From: Streptococcus infantis
Lineage (GTDB): Bacteria > Bacillota > Bacilli > Lactobacillales > Streptococcaceae
Length of the DNA stretch: 64,000 bases
Reading direction: 5' to 3'
Assembly: GCF_019929665.1 (NCBI RefSeq)
Contig: NZ_JAHZPZ010000003.1
Coordinates: 1-64,000 of the forward strand
In this document: piece after piece, positions 29,152 to 38,237 of the stretch
How the letters are laid out: every line of letters starts with the position of its first letter
Position numbering within the stretch: the stretch's first letter is position 1
Translations under genes and position numbers: made by a program
The notes under the pieces: model-generated
What the model saw: the letters and a program-made list of their open reading frames with translations, nothing else
The model's database searches: none
Told to the model about the DNA's origin: nothing

Positions 29152-29745
29152 ATGTACGAATATCTAAAGGGTATTATTACCAAAATTACTGCTAAATACA
29201 TCGTTCTAGAAACTAACGGTATCGGCTACATTCTGCATGTGGCTAACCCTTATGCCTACTCAGGGCAAGTCAATCAAGAAGCGCAAATCTATGTGCATCA
29301 AGTTGTTCGTGAAGATGCTCATCTACTTTACGGTTTCCGTTCAGAAGACGAGAAGAAACTCTTTCTCAGCTTGATTTCTGTATCAGGCATTGGCCCTGTT
29401 TCTGCTCTTGCCATCATCGCAGCGGATGACAATGCTGGCTTGGTTCAAGCCATCGAGACTAAGAACATCACCTACTTGACCAAGTTCCCTAAAATCGGGA
29501 AGAAAACAGCCCAACAGATGGTATTGGATCTAGAAGGGAAAGTTGTTGTGGCAGGAGACGATCTCCCTGCTAAGGCTGCAGTTCCATCTAGCAGTGACAA
29601 CCAAGAACTGGAGGAAGCTATGGAAGCCATGTTGGCACTGGGCTACAAGGCAACAGAGCTCAAGAAAATTAAGAAATTCTTTGAAGGAACGACTGATACA
29701 GCAGAGAATTATATCAAGTCGGCCCTTAAGATGTTGGTGAAATAG
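29152..29745 (+). CDS. ruvA: Holliday junction DNA helicase subunit RuvA
   Basis: A 197-residue protein that binds four-way junctions as a tetramer and loads the RuvB motor. Domain I (residues 1-62) is an OB-fold starting [20 protein letters not shown]. Domain II has the helix-hairpin-helix motifs ([13 protein letters not shown] and [14 protein letters not shown]). Domain III (about 150-197) is the flexible RuvB-contacting end. ruvB is not adjacent, as is usual in streptococci. tag follows 9 bp later. Confidence 0.96.
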   Translation: MYEYLKGIITKITAKYIVLETNGIGYILHVANPYAYSGQVNQEAQIYVHQVVREDAHLLYGFRSEDEKKLFLSLISVSGIGPVSALAIIAADDNAGLVQAIETKNITYLTKFPKIGKKTAQQMVLDLEGKVVVAGDDLPAKAAVPSSSDNQELEEAMEAMLALGYKATELKKIKKFFEGTTDTAENYIKSALKMLVK

Positions 29746-29754
29746 GAGATTTCT

Positions 29755-30321
29755 ATGCCAAAACGCTGTGGCTGGGTTAAAACGAACAACCCTCTGTATG
29801 TAGCCTACCATGATGAAGAGTGGGGGCAACCTCTCCATGATGACCGAGCTCTTTTTGAGTTGCTTTGCATGGAAACCTATCAGGCTGGTCTTTCTTGGGA
29901 AACAGTGCTCAATAAACGTCAAGCCTTCCGAGAAGCGTTTCACGGATATCAAATTCAAGCGGTCGCAGAGATGATTGACTCTGAATTGGAAGCTTTAATG
30001 GACAATGTAGCGATCATCCGAAATCGAGCTAAGATTTTTGCGACACGTGCCAACGCCCAGGCCTTTCTACAAGTGCAGACAGACTATGGTTCTTTTGATG
30101 CCTATCTTTGGTCTTTTGTCGGTGGGAAAACCATGGTCAATGATGTGCCTGACTACAGACAGGCGCCTGCCAAAACAGCTCTATCTGAAAAATTATCCAA
30201 AGATCTCAAAAAACGAGGCTTTAAGTTTACAGGTCCTGTCGCAGTTTTGTCATTTCTACAAGCTGCAGGTTTGGTTGATGACCATGAGAATGATTGTGAA
30301 TGGAAAAGTGGAAATAAGTGA
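29755..30321 (+). CDS. tag: DNA-3-methyladenine glycosylase I
   Basis: A 188-residue base-excision glycosylase that removes 3-methyladenine from alkylated DNA. The N-terminus MPKRCGWVKTNNPLYVAYHDEEWG supplies Cys and His residues of the TAG zinc site, and DDHENDC at the C-terminus supplies the rest. AGGAGA precedes the ATG. It is the last gene of the mutL-ruvA-tag run and is closed by a terminator, so the run is a small DNA-repair operon. Confidence 0.95.
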   Translation: MPKRCGWVKTNNPLYVAYHDEEWGQPLHDDRALFELLCMETYQAGLSWETVLNKRQAFREAFHGYQIQAVAEMIDSELEALMDNVAIIRNRAKIFATRANAQAFLQVQTDYGSFDAYLWSFVGGKTMVNDVPDYRQAPAKTALSEKLSKDLKKRGFKFTGPVAVLSFLQAAGLVDDHENDCEWKSGNK

Positions 30322-30354
30322 CGTTAGATGTCTAGAACATCTGAGAATATAGAA

Positions 30355-30387
30355 AAAAGCTGAGAATTCTATCTCAGCTTTCTTTGT
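30355..30387. terminator. Terminator between tag and the S66 peptidase gene
   Basis: AAAGCTGAGA (30356-30365) pairs with TCTCAGCTTT (30372-30381), followed by CTTTG; usable on both strands. The stop codon of the minus-strand gene lies in the right arm. Confidence 0.85.
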
Positions 30388-31411
30388 TATAGTCAAAGCG
30401 AATGACTTGCTCCGTTGCATCTACATGGGCGTGGACTCCGAAGGGGACAATTGCTCTTGGTGTGGAATGGCCAACGTTTAGATTATAGACAATTGGGATA
30501 TTGCTATCAATGATATTCAATAATACCTCTTTATAGTCGTTATAGAAGGTTTCATCCATAGGTTTTCCGACCAAGAGTCCACTGATGACTTCAAATATCC
30601 CAGTTTCTTTTAAAGCCTGCAACATTTTTTTGAAATCATCAGGTTCAGGCTTTTCTTCACTTGTTTCTAGCAAGAGGATTTTTCCTTCCCAGTCTGACAA
30701 GTCAGGGAAAAGTTTGTATTTTTGGCAGAGATCTGTGCTATCTGCGTGTAGAGAGTTGTCAAAAATATCATAGAGAGACTCAAGACAACCACCGAGGATT
30801 TCTCCCTCAAACTGAGCATTGCCTTGTAACAAGTCAAAACCTGTATTTGTATGGCTGACACGAGGTGTTCCCAGAGCCTTGGGACTGAAGTCAGTTCTTT
30901 CCTCATACCAAAGGTCGCTAGGGCGGATTTCTGAGATTTTTCCAGTCTCAATCAATTCTTTAAAGTAGTGGAGGCTGTATGGCAACATTTCTTTGTCTAA
31001 CTCACAAATGTCTGCTAGAAATGATTGGCCGTAAAAAGTCTTGATGCCTAGTTTATGCAACATGAGGTGGTTCATGGTCGTATCCGAGAAGCCAAGAAAA
31101 ATCTTTTGTTTGATAACTGTTTCTAGTTGGTCATTTTCAAAAAGATAGGGTAATAAACGATAGGTATCGTCTCCACCGATGGCACATAGTATCATGTCGA
31201 TGCTATCATCAGAAAAGGCCTGAATTAAATCCTCTGCACGTGCTTCAGGATGGTTCTTGATAAAGTCTAAACCTTTTAGTGAATGAGGTAAAAAGATAGG
31301 ATTGAGTCCGAGGTCTTTGAGTCGTTGGGCCCCCAAGTCCACTTCGTGTTTGACAAAGTCTTCTCCGATAATGCCACTAGACAAACTAACAATTCCAATA
31401 GTAGAAGACAT
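30374..31411 (-). CDS. S66-family peptidase (LD-carboxypeptidase / MccF-like)
   Basis: A 345-residue serine peptidase of family S66. CAIGGDDTYRLLPYL (about residues 77-91) and FLGFSDTT, holding the nucleophile Ser (about 115), are the family hallmarks; the catalytic Glu and His are likely in LLLETSEEKPE and NVGHSTPRAIVPFG. Family members trim peptidoglycan tetrapeptides (LdcA) or cleave aminoacyl-adenylate antibiotics such as microcin C7 (MccF). There is no signal peptide, which favours a cytosolic MccF-like or recycling role. The exact substrate is unknown. It is monocistronic. Confidence 0.82.
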   Translation of the reverse strand: MSSTIGIVSLSSGIIGEDFVKHEVDLGAQRLKDLGLNPIFLPHSLKGLDFIKNHPEARAEDLIQAFSDDSIDMILCAIGGDDTYRLLPYLFENDQLETVIKQKIFLGFSDTTMNHLMLHKLGIKTFYGQSFLADICELDKEMLPYSLHYFKELIETGKISEIRPSDLWYEERTDFSPKALGTPRVSHTNTGFDLLQGNAQFEGEILGGCLESLYDIFDNSLHADSTDLCQKYKLFPDLSDWEGKILLLETSEEKPEPDDFKKMLQALKETGIFEVISGLLVGKPMDETFYNDYKEVLLNIIDSNIPIVYNLNVGHSTPRAIVPFGVHAHVDATEQVIRFDYNKES

Positions 31412-31514
31412 ATATTATCCTCCTAGAAATAAATTGATGCTATTGTATCACAAAAGATGAGGGGAAACAACAAGAATTAGAGCCAGAAGAAGGCTTTTAG
31501 ATCAAGAAAGTAGT

Positions 31515-31546
31515 AAAAAGCAACCAATCGTGTGGTTACTTTTTCT
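31515..31546 (-). terminator. Terminator after the SemiSWEET gene
   Basis: AAAAAGCAACCA (31515-31526) pairs with TGGTTACTTTTT (31533-31544) with one mismatch; A and T runs allow termination on the minus strand. Confidence 0.7.
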
Positions 31547-31565
31547 TTTTATATTAGTTGCATTC

Positions 31566-31829
31566 TTATAGAGCAGTAAGGAAGGTCAGTCCGCCAAGGA
31601 TAACCCCAGCCGAGTTTGGAATGATTAGAATCCAGTCTTTCTTAGGCTCTTTTGTCCATCCATAAATGACCCAGATTAAGCAAGAGACTGCTGCTGATAA
31701 AGGTTGAAATGGTTGAGCTTTATTTCCTTGTAAATTGGCAAAAATTTGGGGGATGTAGGCTATAAATACAATAATCCCGATAAAGGCACCAATTGAACCA
31801 ACAACTTGATTAATTCTCTGTTTAGTCAT
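31566..31829 (-). CDS. SemiSWEET-type sugar transporter
   Basis: An 87-residue protein with three membrane helices. The PQ-loop motif is FIAYIPQIFANL in helix 1, and WVIYGW follows in helix 2. SemiSWEETs form dimers that carry sugars passively; they are the bacterial half-size relatives of eukaryotic SWEETs. Sugar specificity cannot be read from the sequence. AAGGAGA lies before the start. It stands alone between terminator-like hairpins. Confidence 0.85.
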   Translation of the reverse strand: MTKQRINQVVGSIGAFIGIIVFIAYIPQIFANLQGNKAQPFQPLSAAVSCLIWVIYGWTKEPKKDWILIIPNSAGVILGGLTFLTAL

Positions 31830-31981
31830 ATATATTTCTCCTTATTACTTTATTAGCATAACAGAAAAACAACTTGGATTCAAGGATAAAACCTCGGGAT
31901 TCCAAGGGAAGACTTTACATTAGAATGTTATTAGAAAATGTGTTTACTTCTTTTGAGAATAAAAAAAAGCTTTGGAGCCAT

Positions 31982-32020
31982 AATAAAAGTAGTCTGTCTG
32001 TAAAACACACTACTTTTATT
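31982..32020 (-). terminator. Stem-loop after the DUF1129 gene (possible terminator)
   Basis: AATAAAAGTAGT (31982-31993) pairs with ACTACTTTTATT (32009-32020). On the minus strand the U-rich part lies within the 3' arm rather than after it, so termination is likely but less certain. Confidence 0.6.
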
Positions 32021-32027
32021 GTTTATT

Positions 32028-32702
32028 TTAATATCTAGCAGGTCCAGCACTTGCGCTCTTGATGTTGAAACGTTTTTTGAGGTAGAAACGTAGGGCAAGG
32101 AGAGCTCCTCCAATCACCAATAAAACAAGTGGTGGGAGGCTGATGTTGATGGCTTGTGGAAGGAAGTTGCTCAAGAAGAGAATGAGAACCCATGCAAACA
32201 TAGTTGCTAACATAACCAAAAGTGATTTCCAGAATGGAGGGCGTTGGCTACGGTCAGTATCTGGTCCGTAGTAGCGGTAGATGAAGTGATAGAGAAGGTA
32301 AAAGGCAACTCCACCAAAGGCCCCTACACTGATAAGTGTTACCAATCCGTAAGCTACGGGTTGGTTTGAGAAGAAGCTCATCAAGGCGCTAACCACTGCA
32401 AACAGTCCTGTGATGAAAAGGGCTGAATCCAACATCATCAATTTTGGATCGTCATTTTCCTTTGGATGTTCTTTTTCGTATTGCTCTTTTTCACTAAAGC
32501 TGTGAGCCCAGTGAGTTGGTGCTCCGTAGATAGAACGAGCAGTCACTCCCTTTGGTTGCTCCTCAAGGATATGAGGAATCACTTCTTCAAGGATAGCCTT
32601 GATTTCAGCATCTGTCTTTCCGTCCTTGAGAAATTGCTGGGTTGCAATATGGATAAATTCCTGGTTTTTCTTTGTTAATTCTTTTAAATCAATCTGTGAC
32701 AT
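32028..32702 (-). CDS. DUF1129-family membrane protein
   Basis: A 224-residue protein. The first 75 residues are soluble and helical (SQIDLKELTKKNQEFIHIAT). They are followed by five predicted membrane helices (about 88-110, 118-140, 155-178, 184-200) and a basic tail. This is the DUF1129 layout, of unknown function. It lies 12 bp after corA in the same direction and probably shares its transcript, so a link with cation handling is possible but unproven. Confidence 0.78.
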   Translation of the reverse strand: MSQIDLKELTKKNQEFIHIATQQFLKDGKTDAEIKAILEEVIPHILEEQPKGVTARSIYGAPTHWAHSFSEKEQYEKEHPKENDDPKLMMLDSALFITGLFAVVSALMSFFSNQPVAYGLVTLISVGAFGGVAFYLLYHFIYRYYGPDTDRSQRPPFWKSLLVMLATMFAWVLILFLSNFLPQAINISLPPLVLLVIGGALLALRFYLKKRFNIKSASAGPARY

Positions 32703-32714
32703 AATAACTCCTGT

Positions 32715-33659
32715 TTAGAACCATTTTTTATGGATGAGGTAAAGAGTGAGAGAAACACTCATAGCAAAGGCGATAAAGACGATGAGCCAGAAAGCATGCG
32801 GTTCTCCGTTTAAAGGGATTTCATTGTCCTTAAAGTTCATTCCGTAAGCTGAGAAAATCATAGTCGGGATAGACATAACGATGGTCACGAGGGCCAAGGT
32901 TTTCATGATATTGTTCTGGTTGTTTGAAATGATAGAGGCAAAGGTCTCTGTCATAGAGTGAAGGACGTTTCCATAGATATCCGCCATCTCGATGGCCTGT
33001 TGCGTTTCAATCAATGTGTCTTCAAGTAGATCTTCGTCTTCAAGGTATTTCTTAATATTGCTAGTTGCGCTGGTCAATTTTTTAATCACGCGCTCGTTTG
33101 TCTTAAGAGAGGCCTTGAAGTAGACGATGGTCTTTTCCAACTCCATGAGTTCAATCAATTCTTCATTTCGAGTAGATTTGTGAAGTTGGGTTTCGATTTG
33201 CTCACTCTTACGTTCGATTGAACGTAGGGCAGTTAGGTAAATCTCCGCATTGCGGTAGAGGATTTGAAAGATAAAGCGCGAACGCATAAAGGTATAGAAA
33301 TTTCGAAGTCTCCGATTGATAAAGACATCTAGAAGTGGGAGAGGTTCCAAGCAAGTGGTAATAATAGCCTCTTCGGTGATGATAATCCCCAAGGGAATGG
33401 TCACATAGTAGGTGCGATTATTTCTCTCCTCGGTAATGGGAACGTCCACGATGATCAGAGTGTATTCATCTTCAATGGTAATACGAGACATTTCTTCCGC
33501 ATCGAGTGGTGCACGGAGGTCAGCGATATCAATATCAAAAGCAGAAGCGATTTCCATCGATTCGCTCTGGGTAGGATTGATGAGATTGATCCAAGTGCCC
33601 GGCTGGAGCGTATCGATCTCTTTAAATTCAGTTGTTGTTGAGAGAAAGACTTGTTTCAT
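32715..33659 (-). CDS. corA: CorA-family magnesium/divalent-cation channel
   Basis: A 314-residue CorA protein. A large N-terminal cytosolic domain (about 1-250) with long helices leads to two C-terminal membrane helices. The signature YGMNF lies at the end of the first helix (about residue 274), and the second ends with the basic KKW tail. CorA pentamers take up Mg2+ and sometimes Co2+ or Ni2+. ATAGGAGAT precedes the ATG. It is divergent from uvrA. Another magnesium system (mgtA) is 4.5 kb away. Confidence 0.92.
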   Translation of the reverse strand: MKQVFLSTTTEFKEIDTLQPGTWINLINPTQSESMEIASAFDIDIADLRAPLDAEEMSRITIEDEYTLIIVDVPITEERNNRTYYVTIPLGIIITEEAIITTCLEPLPLLDVFINRRLRNFYTFMRSRFIFQILYRNAEIYLTALRSIERKSEQIETQLHKSTRNEELIELMELEKTIVYFKASLKTNERVIKKLTSATSNIKKYLEDEDLLEDTLIETQQAIEMADIYGNVLHSMTETFASIISNNQNNIMKTLALVTIVMSIPTMIFSAYGMNFKDNEIPLNGEPHAFWLIVFIAFAMSVSLTLYLIHKKWF

Positions 33660-33801
33660 ATCTCCTATCCTTTCCTAATCTATTCTGTGTTTAAGTGATT
33701 TTTAGCACCGTACTATTATACTACAAAATCGGCTTTTTTGGTAATAGAATTTCACTTTTTTTGGTATAATGGAAAGCAACAATGGACTAGAAAGAAGTAA
33801 C

Positions 33802-36633
33802 ATGCAAGATAAGATTGTCATCCATGGGGCACGCGCCCATAATTTAAAAAATATTGATGTGGAAATTCCACGTGACAAGCTAGTTGTGGTGACGGGGCTA
33901 TCGGGTTCTGGCAAGTCCAGTCTTGCTTTTGATACCCTTTATGCAGAAGGGCAACGCCGCTACGTAGAGAGCCTATCAGCTTATGCTCGTCAGTTTTTGG
34001 GCAATATGGAAAAACCAGATGTGGACTCTATCGATGGTCTCAGCCCTGCCATTTCTATTGACCAGAAAACGACTAGTAAAAACCCTCGCTCAACTGTAGG
34101 AACTACGACGGAAATCAACGACTACCTACGTCTCCTCTATGCACGTGTAGGAACACCTTACTGTATCAATGGACATGGGGCTATCAAGGCATCGTCTGTC
34201 GAACAAATTGTAGACAAGGTTTTGGAATTGCCAGAGCGCCAGCGTCTGCAGATTTTAGCGCCTGTCATTCGTAAGAAAAAGGGTCAGCATAAGACTCTGA
34301 TTGAAAAAATTCAAAAGGATGGCTATGTTCGTGTCCGTGTCGATGGGGTTGTCTATGATGTGACTGAAGTTCCTGAACTTGAAAAGAATAAACAACACAA
34401 CATCGATGTGGTGGTAGACCGTATTATCATCAAGGAAGGTATCCGTAGTCGTCTCTTTGATTCCATAGAAGCAGCCCTTCGTATCGCAGAAGGTTATGTG
34501 GTTATCGATACTATGGATGATTCGGAGTTACTCTTTTCAGAACACTATGCTTGTCCAGTTTGCGGCTTTACAGTTCCGGAACTAGAACCTCGTCTCTTCT
34601 CTTTCAATGCACCGTTTGGTTCTTGTAGTGAGTGTGATGGTTTGGGGATCAAGCTAGAGGTTGATACGGACTTAGTCGTACCAGATGCTAGCAAGACCCT
34701 TCGTGAGGGAGCCTTAGCACCTTGGAACCCTATCTCTTCTAACTATTATCCAAATATGCTAGAACAAGCCATGACAGCCTTTGGAGTGGATATGGATACT
34801 CCTTTTGAAGACTTGTCAGAGGAGGATAAGAATCTCATTTTCTATGGTTCAGATGGGAAAGAGTTCCATTTCCATTATGAAAATGAATTCGGTGGAGTTC
34901 GTGATATCGACATTCCCTTTGAAGGTATTATAGGGAATATTAAGCGACGTTACCATGAAACCAATAGCGACTACACCCGCACACAGATGCGTCTTTATAT
35001 GAATGAGCTAACCTGTGGCACTTGTCACGGTTATCGCCTCAATGATCAGGCCTTATCTGTTCGTGTAGGAGGAGAGAAAGGACCTCATATCGGAGAAATT
35101 TCAGACCTCTCCATCGCAGACCACTTAGAAGCTATTGAACAGTTGACCCTATCAAAAAACGAAGCCATCATTGCTCGTCCGATTCTTAAGGAAATAAAGG
35201 ATCGCTTAACCTTCCTCAATAATGTGGGGCTTAACTATCTAACCCTTTCTCGTTCAGCAGGAACATTATCAGGTGGGGAGAGCCAGCGTATTCGCTTGGC
35301 GACTCAGATTGGTTCCAATCTCTCAGGAGTCCTCTATATCTTAGATGAGCCGTCTATCGGTCTTCACCAGAGGGACAATGATCGCCTGATTGCCAGTCTC
35401 AAAAAGATGCGGGATTTGGGTAATACGCTTATCGTGGTGGAACACGATGAAGATACTATGCGAGAGGCGGATTATTTGATTGATGTTGGCCCTGGTGCAG
35501 GGGTCTTTGGTGGAGAGATTGTAGCAGCAGGAACGCCTAAGCAGGTGGCTCGAAACAGTAAATCCATCACAGGACAGTATCTATCAGGAAAACGTGCGAT
35601 TCCAGTGCCGTCAGAACGCCGTGTAGGAAATGGTCGCTTCATTGAGGTGACTGGAGCGCGTGAGAATAACTTGCAAAATATCACCGCTCGCTTCCCACTC
35701 GGGAAATTTATCGCGGTGACAGGTGTCTCTGGTTCAGGGAAGTCGACACTCATTAACAGTATTCTCAAAAAAGCCATTGCTCAAAAGCTTAACCGCAATT
35801 CAGATAAGCCTGGAAAGTTTAAGACTATCTCAGGGATTGAGCATATCGATCGTTTGATTGACATCGACCAGAGTCCTATCGGACGAACTCCAAGGTCCAA
35901 TCCTGCAACCTATACAGGTGTCTTTGATGACATTCGAGACCTCTTTGCTCAAACAAATGAAGCCAAGATTCGTGGTTATAAGAAAGGTCGTTTTAGTTTC
36001 AACGTCAAGGGTGGTCGTTGTGAGGCCTGCTCGGGTGATGGGATTATTAAGATTGAAATGCACTTCTTACCAGACGTTTACGTGGCTTGTGAAGTCTGCC
36101 ACGGAACCCGCTACAACAGTGAGACCCTGGAAGTTCATTATAAGGAAAAGAATATCTCGCAAGTCTTGGATATGACCGTCAACGATGCGGTAGAATTTTT
36201 CAAACACATTCCGAAAATTCAACGCAAACTCCAGACTATCAAAGATGTTGGTCTAGGCTATGTGACCTTGGGACAACCAGCTACAACACTTTCTGGTGGA
36301 GAAGCGCAGCGTATGAAGTTGGCTAGTGAACTTCACAAGCGCTCGACAGGTAAGTCCTTCTACATTCTTGATGAACCGACAACTGGTTTGCATACTGAGG
36401 ATATCGCGCGTCTACTGAAGGTCTTGTCTCGCTTTGTAGATGACGGTAATACAGTTCTCGTGATTGAGCACAATCTAGATGTCATCAAAACAGCAGACCA
36501 TATCATCGATTTAGGTCCAGAAGGCGGTGTTGGTGGTGGTACCATCATTGCAACAGGAACTCCAGAGGAAGTAGCTGCTAATGAAGCTAGCTATACAGGA
36601 CAGTATTTGAAAGGAAAGTTACATCATGAATAA
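33802..36633 (+). CDS. uvrA: Excinuclease ABC subunit A
   Basis: A 943-residue protein for nucleotide excision repair. It finds DNA lesions and loads UvrB. The two ABC ATPase halves are visible: Walker [11 protein letters not shown] (about residue 31) and [10 protein letters not shown] (about 640), signatures LSGGESQRI and LSGGEAQRM. Zinc fingers occur at CPVCGF...CSECDG (about 252-283) and CEACSG...CEVCHG (about 738-766). The ATG at 33802 (MQDKIVIHG) has GAAAGAAG upstream and gives the usual length. The earlier ATG at 33769 lies within the -10 (TTGGTATAATGG), so it cannot be translated from that promoter. Confidence 0.97.
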   Translation: MQDKIVIHGARAHNLKNIDVEIPRDKLVVVTGLSGSGKSSLAFDTLYAEGQRRYVESLSAYARQFLGNMEKPDVDSIDGLSPAISIDQKTTSKNPRSTVGTTTEINDYLRLLYARVGTPYCINGHGAIKASSVEQIVDKVLELPERQRLQILAPVIRKKKGQHKTLIEKIQKDGYVRVRVDGVVYDVTEVPELEKNKQHNIDVVVDRIIIKEGIRSRLFDSIEAALRIAEGYVVIDTMDDSELLFSEHYACPVCGFTVPELEPRLFSFNAPFGSCSECDGLGIKLEVDTDLVVPDASKTLREGALAPWNPISSNYYPNMLEQAMTAFGVDMDTPFEDLSEEDKNLIFYGSDGKEFHFHYENEFGGVRDIDIPFEGIIGNIKRRYHETNSDYTRTQMRLYMNELTCGTCHGYRLNDQALSVRVGGEKGPHIGEISDLSIADHLEAIEQLTLSKNEAIIARPILKEIKDRLTFLNNVGLNYLTLSRSAGTLSGGESQRIRLATQIGSNLSGVLYILDEPSIGLHQRDNDRLIASLKKMRDLGNTLIVVEHDEDTMREADYLIDVGPGAGVFGGEIVAAGTPKQVARNSKSITGQYLSGKRAIPVPSERRVGNGRFIEVTGARENNLQNITARFPLGKFIAVTGVSGSGKSTLINSILKKAIAQKLNRNSDKPGKFKTISGIEHIDRLIDIDQSPIGRTPRSNPATYTGVFDDIRDLFAQTNEAKIRGYKKGRFSFNVKGGRCEACSGDGIIKIEMHFLPDVYVACEVCHGTRYNSETLEVHYKEKNISQVLDMTVNDAVEFFKHIPKIQRKLQTIKDVGLGYVTLGQPATTLSGGEAQRMKLASELHKRSTGKSFYILDEPTTGLHTEDIARLLKVLSRFVDDGNTVLVIEHNLDVIKTADHIIDLGPEGGVGGGTIIATGTPEEVAANEASYTGQYLKGKLHHE

Positions 36634-37687
36634 ACGTGTGCAAGCATTTCTCGATAAAATGCAAGAAAAAGAACTAGATGGAATCATTATCAATAACCTT
36701 AAAAACGTCTATTATTTGACAGGATTTTGGGGTTCAAATGGTACGGTCTTTATCAGTCGTGACCGTCAAATTTTGGTGACGGATGCCCGCTATATCATCG
36801 CTGCTAAGCAGGAAGTTACTGGTTTTGAGATTTTTGCAGAACGTGACGAGTTGGCTACTATTGCAAAAATTACAAAAGATACGGGTCTTTCTCGTATCGG
36901 GTTTGAAGATGAAATCTCGGTTTCTTATTACCACCGCATGCAAGCTGCTTTTGAAGGTTTGGAATTAATTCCTCAGACACAGTTTGTTGAAGCGCTTCGC
37001 ATGATTAAGGATGAGACAGAGATTGCGACTATTCGTAAGGCTTGTTCTATCTCTGACCAAGCTTTCCACGATGCCCTTGAATTTATCAAGCCAGGGAAGA
37101 CTGAAATTGAAATTGCCAACTTCCTTGATTTCCGTATGCGTGAGCTGGGAGCGGCAGGTTTGTCTTTTGACACAATCTTAGCGAGTGGCATCAACTCTTC
37201 TAAACCCCATGCCCACCCAATGCACAAGCCAGTAGAACTAGGCGAAGCTATCACTATGGACTTTGGGTGCCTTTACGAGCATTATGTCAGTGACATGACA
37301 AGAACTATCTACCTAGGCCATGTGAGCGACGAACAAGCAGAAATCTACAACACTGTTTTAAAGGCTAACCAAGCTCTGATTGACCAAGCTAAGGCTGGCT
37401 TAGGTTTCCGTGACTTTGACAAAATCCCTCGTGATATCATTGTGGAAGCAGGCTATGGACAATACTTTACACACGGTATCGGACATGGTATCGGACTTGA
37501 TATCCACGAAGAGCCATACTTTAGCCAAACTTCTACAGAAGTTATTAAATCGGGTATGGTCCTAACTGATGAACCAGGTATCTATATCGAAGGTAAATAC
37601 GGGGTTCGTATCGAAGATGACATTCTGATCACAGAGACAGGTTGCGAATTATTAACCCTTGCTCCGAAAGAATTGATTGTGATTTAA
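36626..37687 (+). CDS. pepP: Xaa-Pro aminopeptidase / dipeptidase (M24 family)
   Basis: A 353-residue M24 metallopeptidase that removes residues before proline. The metal ligands are [16 protein letters not shown] (two Asp, about residues 212-223), HGIGHGIG with His (about 282) and the Glu residues in DEPGIYIEG and GVRIEDD. The N-terminal 130 residues are the creatinase-like domain. It overlaps uvrA by 8 bp, so both are co-transcribed. Whether it acts on peptides (PepP) or dipeptides (PepQ) cannot be decided; the symbol is provisional. Confidence 0.9.
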   Translation: MNKRVQAFLDKMQEKELDGIIINNLKNVYYLTGFWGSNGTVFISRDRQILVTDARYIIAAKQEVTGFEIFAERDELATIAKITKDTGLSRIGFEDEISVSYYHRMQAAFEGLELIPQTQFVEALRMIKDETEIATIRKACSISDQAFHDALEFIKPGKTEIEIANFLDFRMRELGAAGLSFDTILASGINSSKPHAHPMHKPVELGEAITMDFGCLYEHYVSDMTRTIYLGHVSDEQAEIYNTVLKANQALIDQAKAGLGFRDFDKIPRDIIVEAGYGQYFTHGIGHGIGLDIHEEPYFSQTSTEVIKSGMVLTDEPGIYIEGKYGVRIEDDILITETGCELLTLAPKELIVI

Positions 37688-37704
37688 GAAAATGAGATAA
37701 ATCG

Positions 37705-37733
37705 TTGACTTTTACTAGTTAAAGGTTTATACT
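37705..37733 (+). promoter_or_regulatory. Promoter of the M-box / mgtA transcript
   Basis: TTGACT (37705-37710), 17-bp spacer, TATACT (37728-37733), about 7 bp before the first conserved bases of the riboswitch. Confidence 0.85.
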
Positions 37734-37739
37734 GAAAGG

Positions 37740-37880
37740 CGAAAACGGTAGGTGAGGCTACCATAGGGATACGGATGACTACCGCAAAGCAGTGGAGACA
37801 CTACTCGTTGGTCAACAGTCCTGGTCGCGAAGGTCAAGACTAAGCTCATTACATTGCCCTATGGAGTTAAAGCTTGAACG
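37740..37880 (+). ncRNA. M-box (ykoK-type) magnesium riboswitch
   Basis: Conserved M-box pieces appear in order: GGTAGGTGAGGCTACC (37748-37763), GGATACGG, ACTACCGC, GGTCAACAGTCC and GACTAAGCT. CCATAGGG (37761-37768) can pair with CCCTATGG (37857-37864) to close the fold. M-box RNAs bind Mg2+ and shut off downstream Mg2+ transporters when the ion is plentiful. A terminator hairpin follows at 37904 and then an MgtA-type ATPase, so position and target agree. The yybP-ykoY manganese motif was considered; its GGGGAGTAG start is not present. Confidence 0.85.
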
Positions 37881-37903
37881 AAAACAGATAATAAGTTTTT
37901 TAG

Positions 37904-37937
37904 TCCTGCCATTTTATGGCAGGATTTTCTGCTGTTT
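37904..37937 (+). terminator. M-box expression-platform terminator
   Basis: TCCTGCCAT (37904-37912) pairs with ATGGCAGGA (37916-37924), followed by TTTTCTGCTGTTTT. In high Mg2+ the folded M-box should let this hairpin form and stop the mgtA transcript. Confidence 0.85.
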
Positions 37938-37961
37938 TAAAACAAAGAAAGGAGACAAACG

Positions 37962-38033
37962 ATGCAAATTGACGATCATCCAGAACCGCACATACACACC
38001 CAATCGCTGATTTGTGTCGTTCTGTCCCTATAA
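37962..38033 (+). CDS. Putative 23-residue leader peptide upstream of mgtA
   Basis: An ATG with AAAGGAG 8 bases upstream opens a 23-codon ORF that lies between the M-box terminator and the BOX element, 204 bp before mgtA. Its N-terminal half is MQIDDHPEPHIH, with acidic and proline residues packed together; the rest is hydrophobic. In enterobacteria the mgtA leader MgtL (MEPDPTPLP...) uses such acid/proline runs to destabilise the ribosome at low Mg2+. A similar role here is inferred only. It could also be a chance ORF, but the ribosome-binding site is among the best in the region. Confidence 0.5.
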   Translation: MQIDDHPEPHIHTQSLICVVLSL

Positions 38034-38054
38034 AGTGATTGGTCTCTGTGTATG

Positions 38055-38206
38055 ATACTCTTCGAAAATCAAATTCAAACCACGTCAACGTCGCCTTGCC
38101 GTATATGTGTTACTGACTTCGTCAGTTCTATCCACAACCTCAAAACGGTGTTTTGAGCAACCTGCGGCTAGTTTCCTAGTTTGCTCTTTGATTTTCATTG
38201 AGTATG
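38055..38206 (+). repeat. BOX element (complete boxA-boxB-boxC) in the mgtA leader
   Basis: It starts ATACTCTTCGAAAATC, has ACGTCGCCTTGCCGTA and ends TTGATTTTCATTGAGTAT. Unlike the other copies it holds the boxB module with its own hairpins ACTGACTTCGTCAGT and CTCAAAACGGTGTTTTGAG. It lies between the leader ORF and mgtA and so is part of the mgtA mRNA. Confidence 0.92.
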
Positions 38207-38237
38207 AAATCACCATTCATACAGATAGGAGAAACCA

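Noticed and set aside
37740..37880. yybP-ykoY manganese riboswitch in front of mgtA
   Set aside because: The conserved start of that motif (GGGGAGTAG type) is absent, whereas several M-box blocks are present in the right order.
37792..38010. 72-codon ORF overlapping the riboswitch
   Set aside because: It runs through the conserved M-box and the terminator hairpin, has no ribosome-binding site and looks like a chance frame.
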